From: Hyphomicrobiales bacterium
GTDB taxonomy: Bacteria; Pseudomonadota; Alphaproteobacteria; Rhizobiales; Rhizobiaceae
DNA length: 64,000 bases
Assembly: GCA_900472925.1 (NCBI GenBank)
Contig: UCJU01000020.1
Coordinates: 62,001 to 126,000, forward strand
Direction: 5' to 3'
This document shows, piece by piece, positions 17,613 through 25,260 of this stretch. Positions within the stretch are counted from its first letter, which is position 1, and each line of letters starts with the position of its first letter. The position numbers and the translations under genes are program-made. A model generated the notes under the pieces. The model was not told the DNA's origin and did not search any database. It saw only the letters and a list, made by a program, of their open reading frames with translations.

Positions 17613-18320
17613 ATGCCATTTTTCCGTAATATCGTGTTCACCGCCATTCTGGTGGGGCTGATTGCCGGTCTTGCCGTCAGCGTCCTGCAGGCCATTGGCA
17701 CCACGCCGCTTATCCTTCAGGCGGAAACCTTTGAAAACGCCGGTGGCGAAGCAGCCCACGCCCATGATGCGGCAACTCCTGCCGACCACCACCATGATGC
17801 AGAAGCATGGGCACCTGCCGATGGCTTCGAGCGCAACGCCTACACCATCGCCGCCAATGTCCTGACCGCCATCGGTTATGCACTGGTCCTGACGGCGCTG
17901 ATGTCATTGCGCGGCTCGGAGGGTGGCTGGCGCGAAGGCATCTTCTGGGGCCTTGCCGGTTTCGCCGCCGTCATGCTGGCTCCCATGATCGGCCTGCCGC
18001 CTGAACTGCCGGGAAGCCCTGCGGCTGCTCTTGGCGCGCGTCAGATGTGGTGGATCGCGACCGTTGCCGCGACGGCGGGCGGTCTTGCGCTCCTCGTCTT
18101 CAGGCGGGGTGAACCATGGGCTGCGGTTCTGGCCGTCGTGCTCATTGCAGCACCGCACGTCATCGGCGCGCCGCTGCCGCCGGAGGGCGAGCACGCCCTG
18201 GCGCCTTTGCCGCTGGAACGCCGGTTCATGGTTCTGGCGACCGTTACCAGCTTCGTCTTCTGGATCATCATCGGAAGCTTGAGCGGGCTGTTCCTCAAGC
18301 GTTTCGACGTTGCCCGATAA
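17613..18320 (+). CDS. cbtA: Cobalt transporter subunit CbtA
   Basis: The 235-residue membrane protein has about five hydrophobic segments. FRNIVFTAILVGLIAGL opens the family, a His-rich loop at about residues 48-60 (HAHDAATPADHHHD) probably captures the metal, and GFAAVMLAPMIGLPPELPG is a conserved CbtA block. The start at 17613 has GGGGAGG upstream and is 13 bases from the cbtB stop. The two genes form a B12-riboswitch-controlled operon. Confidence 0.92.
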   Translation: MPFFRNIVFTAILVGLIAGLAVSVLQAIGTTPLILQAETFENAGGEAAHAHDAATPADHHHDAEAWAPADGFERNAYTIAANVLTAIGYALVLTALMSLRGSEGGWREGIFWGLAGFAAVMLAPMIGLPPELPGSPAAALGARQMWWIATVAATAGGLALLVFRRGEPWAAVLAVVLIAAPHVIGAPLPPEGEHALAPLPLERRFMVLATVTSFVFWIIIGSLSGLFLKRFDVAR

Positions 18321-18321
18321 G

Positions 18322-18636
18322 ATGAAAACCGCAGCCGAATGGAGCGATGAGCTTGATGCCCTGCGGTTTTCCGTCCCCGGTCATGGCGCATCCTGCGCCA
18401 TGCATCGGCTGGCTTTCAAGGCGCTGCTGCGCCAGGAGCCTCAAAAAGCAGCCTGTCTTGCGTTTTTCGCGGATCATACGCAGGCATTTTTGAAAGCCGC
18501 TGCCGCAAAGATTGCACGTCTTGCATTGCCACCCGACCGCAGCCTGCATCTGAATAGCCGTGATATCAGGCGCGCAATGACGTCCGATGACGCGCACGGA
18601 CCGGCGCGTGCCTGCCTTATTCTGGATCGAAGCTGA
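18322..18636 (+). CDS. Hypothetical protein, third gene of the cbtBA operon
   Basis: The 104-residue protein begins at the ATG immediately after the cbtA stop; a TTG at 18310 in the same frame is an alternative start overlapping cbtA. It is cytoplasmic-looking and contains conserved-looking H, C and D residues (PGHGASCAMHRLAFKALLR, LAFFADHTQAF, HLNSRDIRRAM). Tight linkage suggests translational coupling and a role tied to cobalt or cobalamin. I cannot name a family. Confidence 0.7.
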   Translation: MKTAAEWSDELDALRFSVPGHGASCAMHRLAFKALLRQEPQKAACLAFFADHTQAFLKAAAAKIARLALPPDRSLHLNSRDIRRAMTSDDAHGPARACLILDRS

Positions 18637-18638
18637 AC

Positions 18639-19205
18639 CTATCGATGCTCTGCCGAAAACACCGTGAGTTCGGCTTCCGCTTCCGGTCCCCACAGGTCCA
18701 GCGCTTTCAACACCTCCGTCGCAAAGGTCACCGGCGCACTGCCGGGGGCTGTGATGATGCCCTTGTCGCTCACAGCTTGCGGGTGGCTGCGGTAGTGTTG
18801 CGCGCCTTGATAGCTCTCGTATTTGCGGTGTGAATCCACCGAATTGCCTGTGTGAGCCACATGGTTCAGCACGCCGGTCCCAGCCAGCGCGCTGGCTGCC
18901 GCGCAGATGCCCGCCACAACGCGGTGCTGGGTGCGAAACCGATGCACCAGATCGGTAAAATCCGGTGCCGTACCCTTTTCCCAGATCAGCCCGCCGGGAA
19001 TCACCAGCGCATGGATCGTTTCCGGGTCGAGCGCATCATAGGCCATATCAGGCGTGACATTGAGGCCGCCCATGGATGTCACGGGCGCACCATCCGGCGA
19101 GGCCGTCACGATCTCTACGCCCAGATATCCGCGTGCTGCTGCGGTCAGCAATGCGGGTTCCCAATCAGCGAAATCTTCGGTCAGGGCCAGCGCTATACGA
19201 GGCAT
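18639..19205 (-). CDS. DJ-1/PfpI family protein
   Basis: The 188-residue protein has the class I glutamine-amidotransferase-like fold. The nucleophile-elbow cysteine is in VVAGICAAASALAGTGVL near residue 100, and ALVIPGGLIWEKG carries the conserved acidic/Gly turn. Family members include glyoxalase III, chaperones and proteases. The ATG at 19205 is preceded by AGGAGAAGAGA; the upstream start at 19220 would lie inside the ribosome site. It is convergent with the 18322 gene. Confidence 0.87.
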   Translation of the reverse strand: MPRIALALTEDFADWEPALLTAAARGYLGVEIVTASPDGAPVTSMGGLNVTPDMAYDALDPETIHALVIPGGLIWEKGTAPDFTDLVHRFRTQHRVVAGICAAASALAGTGVLNHVAHTGNSVDSHRKYESYQGAQHYRSHPQAVSDKGIITAPGSAPVTFATEVLKALDLWGPEAEAELTVFSAEHR

Positions 19206-19303
19206 TCTCTTCTCCTGCAATCAACCACATTGAACCACGAAACCGAAACAAGACCTTGCAAGACGCTTGAAATGGCAGGGTCGGTTCCGTTGTGTGTAGC
19301 GCG

Positions 19304-19792
19304 TTAAGCTAACGCCTGCATGAACCGCATTCCGGTAACGGGACGTGAGATGAAATCCATGTTTTCGTAGAATTTGTGCGCGGCGAAATTGCCGGTGGCT
19401 GCACCGACCGACAGGAAGTCGCAGCCGCAGCGCTTGGCCACATCGCGGGCGCGCGCCACCAGATGCTGGCCGGTGCCGTGGCCACGGTGGCCATCCCGCA
19501 CGAAAAGATGATGCAGTTCCATGCCGCGACGGCCTTCCTGCGCACGGTAGAGCGGCACGAGAATGGCATAACCGATCAACTCGCCATCGGCTTCGGCAAC
19601 CAGCGCCGTAATCCACGGCACCTGGCCGAAGAGATCGCGCTCCAGCTTCTCAGGCGTAATAGCGGCCAGATCCCCATGATGGGCGGCCAGCAAGGTGATC
19701 ATTTCGTTGAGCTCGGGCAGATCGGCCTTGCGTGCACCACGAATGGTGACGACAGGCGGTCTCGGCAGGGTCAGAAGGCTGTCTTCGGTCAT
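19304..19792 (-). CDS. GNAT-family N-acetyltransferase
   Basis: The 162-residue protein has the GNAT acetyl-CoA motif LFVRDGHRGHGTGQHLVARA in the middle and ends with GNFAAHKFYENMDFISRPVTG, as in spermidine/diamine-like acetyltransferases. AAGGA precedes the ATG. The substrate cannot be assigned. Confidence 0.86.
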   Translation of the reverse strand: MTEDSLLTLPRPPVVTIRGARKADLPELNEMITLLAAHHGDLAAITPEKLERDLFGQVPWITALVAEADGELIGYAILVPLYRAQEGRRGMELHHLFVRDGHRGHGTGQHLVARARDVAKRCGCDFLSVGAATGNFAAHKFYENMDFISRPVTGMRFMQALA

Positions 19793-20349
19793 AATCTCGT
19801 CCTTCGGGTTCTGGTTTAGCCGTCAGGACGTTTGAAAACAACAAAGCCGCCTGACGGCGGCTTGTTGACAAAGTGATCTGTCGAGCCGCCCTTAAAGGAA
19901 GGCCCAAAAATACGTGCAGGAAATGGGTGCGCGTGCGTTGATCATGGCGTGAGTTATTCGCTGGAAACGGCAGGTTGTCAAGTGGATTCAAAAATCACTG
20001 ATTTGCGTGGCGACACTTAGGAAGCATCCAGCATCTTCTGAGGCCAACAGCACTTGTTGTACCAGGCTATCGATCATCCATGGCGTTTGCGAGAGGTGCC
20101 TGCAATATCCAACTGAGTCGCGATGATCGCGTTCTACTGGAAGAATATTGACAGAGCGGGAAGAGTCCCCGCTCCGAAATTCATGAAGACGACCAACCGG
20201 TTTCCAAAGGCCAGCCCCTTCAATAACGATGCGGACTGCTTCGATCCTGGACCGTTTCCGGCGATCGATGGATCACCGGAAACGCTCGATCTTTGTGTTT
20301 GTCCGCAATTCCGGGCGCGAAACCGGTTCCCAGTTTCGCTGCAATTGCC
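19793..20349. other. Non-coding interval with hairpins, no supported gene
   Basis: The 557 bases hold a hairpin at 19844-19863 (AAGCCGCC/GGCGGCTT) that would work as a terminator on the minus strand, where it is followed by TTTGTTGTTTTC. A second perfect stem, CGTTTCCGG/CCGGAAACG, is at 20253-20284. Small open frames here have no ribosome site or recognisable product. The second half is visibly richer in A+T than the flanking genes. Confidence 0.5.
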
Positions 20350-20922
20350 TTAGAACCAGTGGGATATCCAGCTGGTAAGCATGTTAAAGGTGTCTTTGAT
20401 TGTTTTCCACGCCTGATCGAGCCATTCCGCAACTTTTTTCACTACACCGGATATGAAGTCTGCGAGTCTATCGAACAAATCCTGAAATAACTTGCTTACC
20501 ACATCGAGAGTTGTAAGCAGATGAGGTTGAAGGTCAGGGTGTTCTTCACCAATTCGTGCCGCTTCGTCATAAATTCTGTTCACGTTATTGATGGCTTGTT
20601 CTTGCGCCTTCTTGCGCCTCTCCTCGAGCTGGGCGATAAAGTCATTCTGAGCGACCGGAGTGGCTCCAGCACTTTGGAGGTTCTCTGTCGATGTAGAGAT
20701 CGCGGTGCGATTGTCATCGGATTCTTGTTGGCCAAGATCCTGCGCAAGCATCTGAAGTCCAACGATATCTTTGTTGTCGTTGATGGCGCTGGCGGCAACG
20801 CTGTTGGATGCGTAAAGTGTTCTGACATGATCAGATGCCAGAAAAGGTCTCCGTTTTCCTTCCTTGAGATTGGTGATGTGATGCGCCTTGAGTTCCTGCA
20901 ATGCTGCGGCAAATTCGGCCAT
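20350..20922 (-). CDS. Unknown protein with long amphipathic Trp-rich C-terminal helix
   Basis: The 190-residue protein starts at the ATG at 20922, with GGAGG 5 bases upstream. It has no signal peptide. The middle (about residues 95-120, LEERRKKAQEQAINNVNRIY) looks like a charged helix. The last 55 residues repeat hydrophobic pairs every three to four residues and include four tryptophans (AEWLDQAWK, TSWISHWF), giving a strongly amphipathic helix without a true transmembrane span. Such tails bind membranes in toxins, secreted effectors and lipid-associated proteins. I do not recognise the family, and base composition suggests it is accessory. Confidence 0.7.
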   Translation of the reverse strand: MAEFAAALQELKAHHITNLKEGKRRPFLASDHVRTLYASNSVAASAINDNKDIVGLQMLAQDLGQQESDDNRTAISTSTENLQSAGATPVAQNDFIAQLEERRKKAQEQAINNVNRIYDEAARIGEEHPDLQPHLLTTLDVVSKLFQDLFDRLADFISGVVKKVAEWLDQAWKTIKDTFNMLTSWISHWF

Positions 20923-21121
20923 GTCGTCCTCCAATTTTAAATTGCATTTCATGACGACACAACCAAATCACATGGCCTGCATAAGCACAACTATAAATTA
21001 TAATATGAGAATAATTAACGTATAGAGAGATATTGGATTTTTGGAATTGTTATGGATTTGAGCGGACGCGGGGTCTGTCAGAAAGGTCAAGCATGACAGT
21101 CGTTCGTCCAGGCAGCCCGTT

Positions 21122-21535
21122 TCAATGCTCGTGCTCACATAACGCATGGTTCGACAGCGCGCGGATCACATAGCAATCCTCAATCGAATGCCCGTCGCAG
21201 TGGGAGACGATGCGCTCCAGCTCGTGTTCCAGCTTTTTCAGCTTGGCGATCTTTTCGCGCACTGTCGTCAGGTGGTCGGCGGCGATGCGGTCGGCGTCGG
21301 TGCAGGGCATTTCGCGGTGCTGGCTGAGCGCGATCAGTTCCTTGATCGCATCGAGATTGAGGCCGAGGTCGCGGGCGTGGCGCACAAAGGCGAGGCGTTC
21401 GAGATCGGATTTCTCGTAGCGCCGCTGGTTGCCCTCGGACCGTTCCGCCGCACGCAGCAGGCCCATCTGCTCGTAATAGCGAATGGTCGGCACCTTGACG
21501 CCGGTGTTTCGGGAGAGATCACCGATAGAATACAT
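21122..21535 (-). CDS. MerR-family heavy-metal sensor (Zn/Cd/Pb type)
   Basis: The 137-residue regulator has an N-terminal MerR helix-turn-helix (MYSIGDLSRNTGVKVPTIRYY), a dimerisation helix and a C-terminal metal loop. C78, C113 and C121 match the spacing of the metal ligands of ZntR, CadR and PbrR, and an extra C133-E-H-E-H tail could add ligands. Such proteins twist an overlong promoter spacer to activate an efflux gene. Its own start follows a dyad at 21549-21573. No divergent efflux gene is adjacent, so the main target may lie elsewhere. Confidence 0.87.
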   Translation of the reverse strand: MYSIGDLSRNTGVKVPTIRYYEQMGLLRAAERSEGNQRRYEKSDLERLAFVRHARDLGLNLDAIKELIALSQHREMPCTDADRIAADHLTTVREKIAKLKKLEHELERIVSHCDGHSIEDCYVIRALSNHALCEHEH

Positions 21536-21548
21536 AGCCGTTCCTCAT

Positions 21549-21573
21549 ACCTATAGCTTCTGGAGATATAGGT
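21549..21573. promoter_or_regulatory. MerR-type operator upstream of the metal sensor gene
   Basis: ACCTATA and TATAGGT form a 7-bp dyad around an 11-base spacer, ending 13 bases before the MerR start codon. The ACCTATAG half resembles CadR/PbrR-type boxes. A possible -35/-10 pair on the minus strand is TTGCGC with TATATC 17 bases downstream. Confidence 0.6.
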
Positions 21574-21621
21574 GAGGCGAGGGATCAGCGCAATACGATG
21601 GTCGTTGAATGGCGCGGCAAG

Positions 21622-22113
21622 TTAGGAGGTGTGCGCACCATCGGCCACGTCTGCCGATTTATCGATCTGATCGACGCCAAGCGAACGCATGATCGTCTCT
21701 TTAATTTTGTCTTCGATTGCAGCTCGCTCTTCAGGTGGAAGTGCTGCCAGGGCTTCCTCGGTGAGGTCCTTGTCCCCCAGAATTCTGGCGCGGATTTTTT
21801 CCGCCGGGGTCATTTTCGCAAATTTCAAAAACTCGTCCGCGAGTTCTCTGGATTTCACGTCGAGCGCGTTCTGCTTTTCCTCAGTGGTTACAGGTGCTGT
21901 CTTCTTGTCGAGTTCCCAGAGAACACTGGATACGGACGTGGTGCGTGTAAGCTCCAGGTCATACCTTGAAGAGGCCGAACTACCTTGCTCGTCGCCTTCA
22001 GCTGCCTGGTCCTCCAGCGCGAATTGAAAGCCAGCGCCGGATTCGTCGTCGGCACCTTGGCCCGCATACCCGGCATAATAAGGGTTGGATGAAGAGACGG
22101 GATAAATGGTCAT
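21622..22113 (-). CDS. Conserved hypothetical protein with a charged helical C-terminus
   Basis: The 163-residue protein starts at the ATG at 22113 (GGGAGAG 6 bases upstream). The N-terminal third is low-complexity (Gly, Ser, Glu, Ala). A short block, RTTSVSSVLWELD, is near residue 57. The second half, MTPAEKIRARILGDKDLTEE followed by ALPPEERAAIEDK, is a helical motif I have seen in many alphaproteobacterial hypothetical proteins. It has no signal peptide. The T-S-x3-V-L-W block recurs in the small protein at 23677. Function is unknown. Confidence 0.75.
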   Translation of the reverse strand: MTIYPVSSSNPYYAGYAGQGADDESGAGFQFALEDQAAEGDEQGSSASSRYDLELTRTTSVSSVLWELDKKTAPVTTEEKQNALDVKSRELADEFLKFAKMTPAEKIRARILGDKDLTEEALAALPPEERAAIEDKIKETIMRSLGVDQIDKSADVADGAHTS

Positions 22114-22206
22114 GCAAACTCTCCCTTGATGTTTATGGGTTGAGTGATGCCATGGTTGCCTTGCGCAAAGGTTGTGTTGTGCACGCATTGCGTTTTTCTG
22201 ATCATC

Positions 22207-22231
22207 ATATACTATACCCCCCTATACTATA
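22207..22231. promoter_or_regulatory. dmeR: DmeR/RcnR-type operator
   Basis: A run of six C residues (22217-22222) is flanked by ATATACTATA and TATACTATA. RcnR-like repressors recognise a C/G tract bordered by TACT/AGTA-type sequences, and the site lies 15-40 bases before the dmeR start, where it would block transcription of dmeRF. Confidence 0.8.
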
Positions 22232-22245
22232 ATGCCGGAGCCGAC

Positions 22246-22518
22246 ATGTCGCACACGATGGAAAACAAGGACAAGCTGCTGGCTCGCATCCGTCGCCTGA
22301 AAGGGCAGATGGAGGCGGTGGAGCGGGCGTTGGAAGGTGGCAAACCGTGCGGGGAGGTGTTGCAATTGCTGGCGTCCGTGCGTGGAGCGCTCTCCGGGCT
22401 GACGGGCGAGGTGATGCAGGACCATCTGCATGAACACGTGCTGCATGCCGAAAATGACGAGGAACGTGCCCGTGCCACGGAAGAGCTGGCGCAGGTCTTG
22501 AAAACATACATTCGATAG
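22246..22518 (+). CDS. dmeR: Nickel/cobalt-responsive repressor DmeR (RcnR/CsoR family)
   Basis: The 90-residue all-helical repressor carries H3, C35, H60 and H64, exactly the metal ligands of RcnR, rather than the copper set of CsoR. It should release its operator when Ni(II) or Co(II) binds. The ATG at 22246 has GGAG 5 bases upstream and MSHTMENKDKLLARIRRLKG is the family N-terminus. It is followed 9 bases later by the efflux gene dmeF. Confidence 0.92.
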   Translation: MSHTMENKDKLLARIRRLKGQMEAVERALEGGKPCGEVLQLLASVRGALSGLTGEVMQDHLHEHVLHAENDEERARATEELAQVLKTYIR

Positions 22519-22527
22519 AGGCATGCC

Positions 22528-23535
22528 ATGACGGTAGCAACTGACCATTTCCACCCGCATCCCCATCCGCAGGGCAGCCACGCCCATGTCTTTCTCGGCG
22601 ATAACCATGAACGCAACGAGCGCCGCGTCTGGGCCGTCATCGGTCTGACAACGGCCATGATGGTGGCGGAAATCGCCGCCGGTAGTTGGTTCGGTTCCAT
22701 GGCGCTGACGGCGGATGGCTGGCACATGGCGACCCATGCCGGCGCGATGCTGATTTCGGCGCTCGCTTATCTCTATGCCCGCAGGCAGGCCAACAATGCC
22801 CGTTTCACCTTCGGAACCGGAAAGTTTGGCGATCTGGCCGGTTTTGCCAGTGCTGTCGTGCTAGGCGTTGCGGCAGTCATGATCGCCTGGGAAAGCCTGC
22901 TGCGCTTCTTTGCGCCGGTCCAGATCGATTTCAATCAGGCCATTGCGGTGGCGATGATCGGCCTCGTCGTCAATCTCGTCAGTGCGTGGCTGCTGAAGGA
23001 CGATCATCATCATGGGCATGACCACGGCCACTCACATGGAAGTCATGCTCATCACGGCGACCACGCGCACCATGGCGCACACGCCCATCATGGAAACCAT
23101 GGCGGCAAGGACAACAATCTGCGCTCCGCCTATCTGCATGTTCTGGCGGATGCGCTCACATCGGTTCTCGCAATCATCGCGCTGCTGCTGGGCAAGTGGA
23201 ACGGTTGGACATTTCTTGATCCGGCCATGGGGATCGTCGGCGGGCTTGTCATCGCGCGCTGGTCCTGGGGGCTGTTGCGCTCTGCCGGGGCCGTGCTTGT
23301 GGACGCCGTTCCGCAGGGCGATGCCCTCGCGGGAGAAATCCGTCATGCGGTGGAAACGAAGGACGAGCGCATCACCGATCTGCATGTCTGGCAGGTAGGG
23401 CCTGGGCATCACGCCGCCATTGTCGCGATCAGGTCGCCATCACCGCAGGCTCCGGCTTTTTATCGGGCCAAACTGGCTGCCATCCATGAGCTGTCGCATA
23501 TCACGGTCGAAATCGACGCTGCGAAACCGGTCTGA
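22528..23535 (+). CDS. dmeF: Cation diffusion facilitator DmeF (Co/Ni efflux)
   Basis: The 335-residue inner-membrane antiporter has six predicted membrane helices. Metal-site residues lie in LTADGWHMATH (residues 60-70) and LHVLADALTS, and a very His-rich cytoplasmic loop fills about residues 158-186. The N-terminus HFHPHPHPQGSHAH is also His-rich, as in DmeF. It exports Co(II) and Ni(II) using the proton gradient. The operon is dmeR-dmeF with a terminator at 23583. Confidence 0.93.
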   Translation: MTVATDHFHPHPHPQGSHAHVFLGDNHERNERRVWAVIGLTTAMMVAEIAAGSWFGSMALTADGWHMATHAGAMLISALAYLYARRQANNARFTFGTGKFGDLAGFASAVVLGVAAVMIAWESLLRFFAPVQIDFNQAIAVAMIGLVVNLVSAWLLKDDHHHGHDHGHSHGSHAHHGDHAHHGAHAHHGNHGGKDNNLRSAYLHVLADALTSVLAIIALLLGKWNGWTFLDPAMGIVGGLVIARWSWGLLRSAGAVLVDAVPQGDALAGEIRHAVETKDERITDLHVWQVGPGHHAAIVAIRSPSPQAPAFYRAKLAAIHELSHITVEIDAAKPV

Positions 23536-23582
23536 GCAGGATGTGGTGAAAGCGTCTGCTCGTGCAGACTTTGAGACTGGAG

Positions 23583-23605
23583 AGCCGCCTTTGTGCGGCT
23601 TTTTC
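23583..23605 (+). terminator. Rho-independent terminator after dmeF
   Basis: AGCCGC pairs with GCGGCT across a 6-base loop and is followed by TTTTCT, 47 bases after the dmeF stop. Confidence 0.85.
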
Positions 23606-23676
23606 TGAAAATTAATCAGATATCAATCACAGATATGCTTGTTGTACGCATCGCGATTCACGCGAAGGCAGGCTGG

Positions 23677-23952
23677 TCAGTGTTCGGTGTATGCCTGGCG
23701 AAGCCACTCGGCTTCCAGCTGCGTGCCGGTTCCGATGGTCTGTGTCGTGGCGCTGTCTGCGGGCGCGTCGTTGTTGACGGTCCACAAAACATTGGCAAGC
23801 GACGTGGATTGCAGAGCGTTGACGAACGAAATCTTGCCGCCGCTCAGCGTCGTCTCTTGCTGTTCCGGAGTGACGGTTTCCGTTTGGCGCTTTTCGATAT
23901 GCTGAGATCTGCTGTGGTGGGCAGAGCCGCCGATGTTGTTATCGATGTTCAT
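23677..23952 (-). CDS. Small protein of unknown function under a CtrA-like box
   Basis: The 91-residue protein has no signal peptide or membrane helix. The N-terminal half is polar and rich in His, Gln, Glu and Thr. A central block, SFVNALQSTSLANVLWTVN (near residues 42-60), shares the pattern T-S-[VL]-x-x-V-L-W with the protein at 21622. The start ATG at 23952 is preceded by a modest AAAGG site. A TTAA-N7-TTAAC sequence lies 23-38 bases upstream. The product family is not known to me. Confidence 0.65.
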   Translation of the reverse strand: MNIDNNIGGSAHHSRSQHIEKRQTETVTPEQQETTLSGGKISFVNALQSTSLANVLWTVNNDAPADSATTQTIGTGTQLEAEWLRQAYTEH

Positions 23953-23974
23953 CGCAAGCCCTTTCTCTGACCCG

Positions 23975-23990
23975 TTAATGAAGTATTAAT
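23975..23990 (-). promoter_or_regulatory. Candidate CtrA-binding site
   Basis: Read on the minus strand the sequence is TTAATACTTCATTAAC (TTAA, seven bases, TTAAC), the full CtrA consensus. It lies just upstream of the 91-residue ORF on that strand. Confidence 0.5.
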
Positions 23991-24174
23991 GGTCGAAACT
24001 TGCGCGAAGCTTGCGTCATGACGTTCAGGCCGCGTTCTCCGCTTGACAGCGTCAGAAGTACTGCTTCGTTTTTGCATTTTAGGGGCTTGCAAAATATGAA
24101 AATGCCAGAAAATACCGATTCCCTAGCGTAAGATGCCCTCCGCAACGTAAAGTCGCGGAGGGATGGCGCCCGAA

Positions 24175-25260
24175 TCAGGCGATTTTCTTTTCCGGCTGTG
24201 CTTCGACGGTCGCCGAGGGTTCGGGCTCTTCCGCATCATGCACGGCTGGCGTCACCATGGCCGCGACCAGCGACTCGATGCCGATGCTGCCCACCGGCTT
24301 GCCATCTTCATCCACTACGCGAGCGGTTGTCTCGTTGGCATCGGTCATGTCGCGGGCAATGTTTTCCAGCGTGTCCGTTTCCAGCACGGAGATGCTTTCC
24401 GGCGCCGGAATAACCGGCTCCATCACGGTGGTTGCCTGCAACACGCGACCGCGGTTCACGTCGCGCACGAAGTCGCTGACATATTCATCGGCGGGATGCT
24501 GGATGATGCTCTGTCCGTTGCCTTGCTGCACCATCTCGCCGTCTTTCAGGATCGCGATATGGTCGCCCAACCGCAAGGCCTCATCCAGATCGTGGGTGAT
24601 GAAGACGACGGTCTTTTGCAGTTCCTGCTGGAGATCGAGCAGCATGGTCTGCATGTCGACGCGAATGAGAGGATCGAGCGCGGAATAGGCCTCGTCCATC
24701 AACAGAATATCGGCATCGTTGGTCAGCGCCCGGGCCAGACCCACACGCTGCTGCATGCCGCCTGACAGCTGGTTGGGGTAATTGTCCTCGTAACCATCAA
24801 GCCCGACGCGGTTCAGCCAGTAACGGCCTTTTTCGAGGCTGTCCTTGCGCGGTATGCCCTGAATATCGAGACCGTAAACGCTGTTTTCCAGAACCGTGCG
24901 GTGCGGCAGCAGGCCGAATTTCTGGAACACCATCGCGGTCTTGTGGCGACGGAAATCGCGCAGGCTGGACCCGTTCATCGAGCAGATGTCGGCACCGTCA
25001 TACAGCACTTCACCCGCGCTCGGCTCGATCAGCCGGTTGATGTGGCGGATCAGCGTCGACTTGCCGGAGCCGGACAACCCCATGACCACGGTGATCTTGC
25101 CCCCGGGCATGGTGATGTTGATGTTGTTGAGACCGAGGACATGGTTGTGCTTGTCGTTCAGCTCGGCCTTGCTCAAGCCGTTTTTAACGGCTTCGAGATG
25201 TCTCTCAGGGTGCTTGCCGAAGATCTTGTAAAGATTCCGGATTTCGATGTCCTTAGCCAT
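24175..25260 (-). CDS. ProV/ChoV-type ABC transporter ATP-binding protein
   Basis: The 361-residue ATPase energises a quaternary-amine (glycine betaine, choline or proline betaine) importer. Walker A GLSGSGKST is at residues 61-69, the signature is LSGGMQQRVGLARAL and Walker B is ILLMDEAYSALDP. The long N-terminal insert (HPERHLEAVKNGLSKAELN) and C-terminal CBS-like regulatory region are typical of ProV/OpuAA. The ATG at 25260 overlaps the end of the permease gene by 8 bases. Confidence 0.93.
   Translation of the reverse strand: MAKDIEIRNLYKIFGKHPERHLEAVKNGLSKAELNDKHNHVLGLNNINITMPGGKITVVMGLSGSGKSTLIRHINRLIEPSAGEVLYDGADICSMNGSSLRDFRRHKTAMVFQKFGLLPHRTVLENSVYGLDIQGIPRKDSLEKGRYWLNRVGLDGYEDNYPNQLSGGMQQRVGLARALTNDADILLMDEAYSALDPLIRVDMQTMLLDLQQELQKTVVFITHDLDEALRLGDHIAILKDGEMVQQGNGQSIIQHPADEYVSDFVRDVNRGRVLQATTVMEPVIPAPESISVLETDTLENIARDMTDANETTARVVDEDGKPVGSIGIESLVAAMVTPAVHDAEEPEPSATVEAQPEKKIA

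Noticed and set aside
20123..20353. A 76-codon frame before the amphipathic protein gene
   Set aside because: There is no ribosome site, the sequence contains repeat-like hairpins, and the product has no structure typical of a protein.
22981..23105. A run of repeated His codons that could suggest a DNA repeat
   Set aside because: It is the His-rich metal-binding loop inside dmeF and is explained by protein function.
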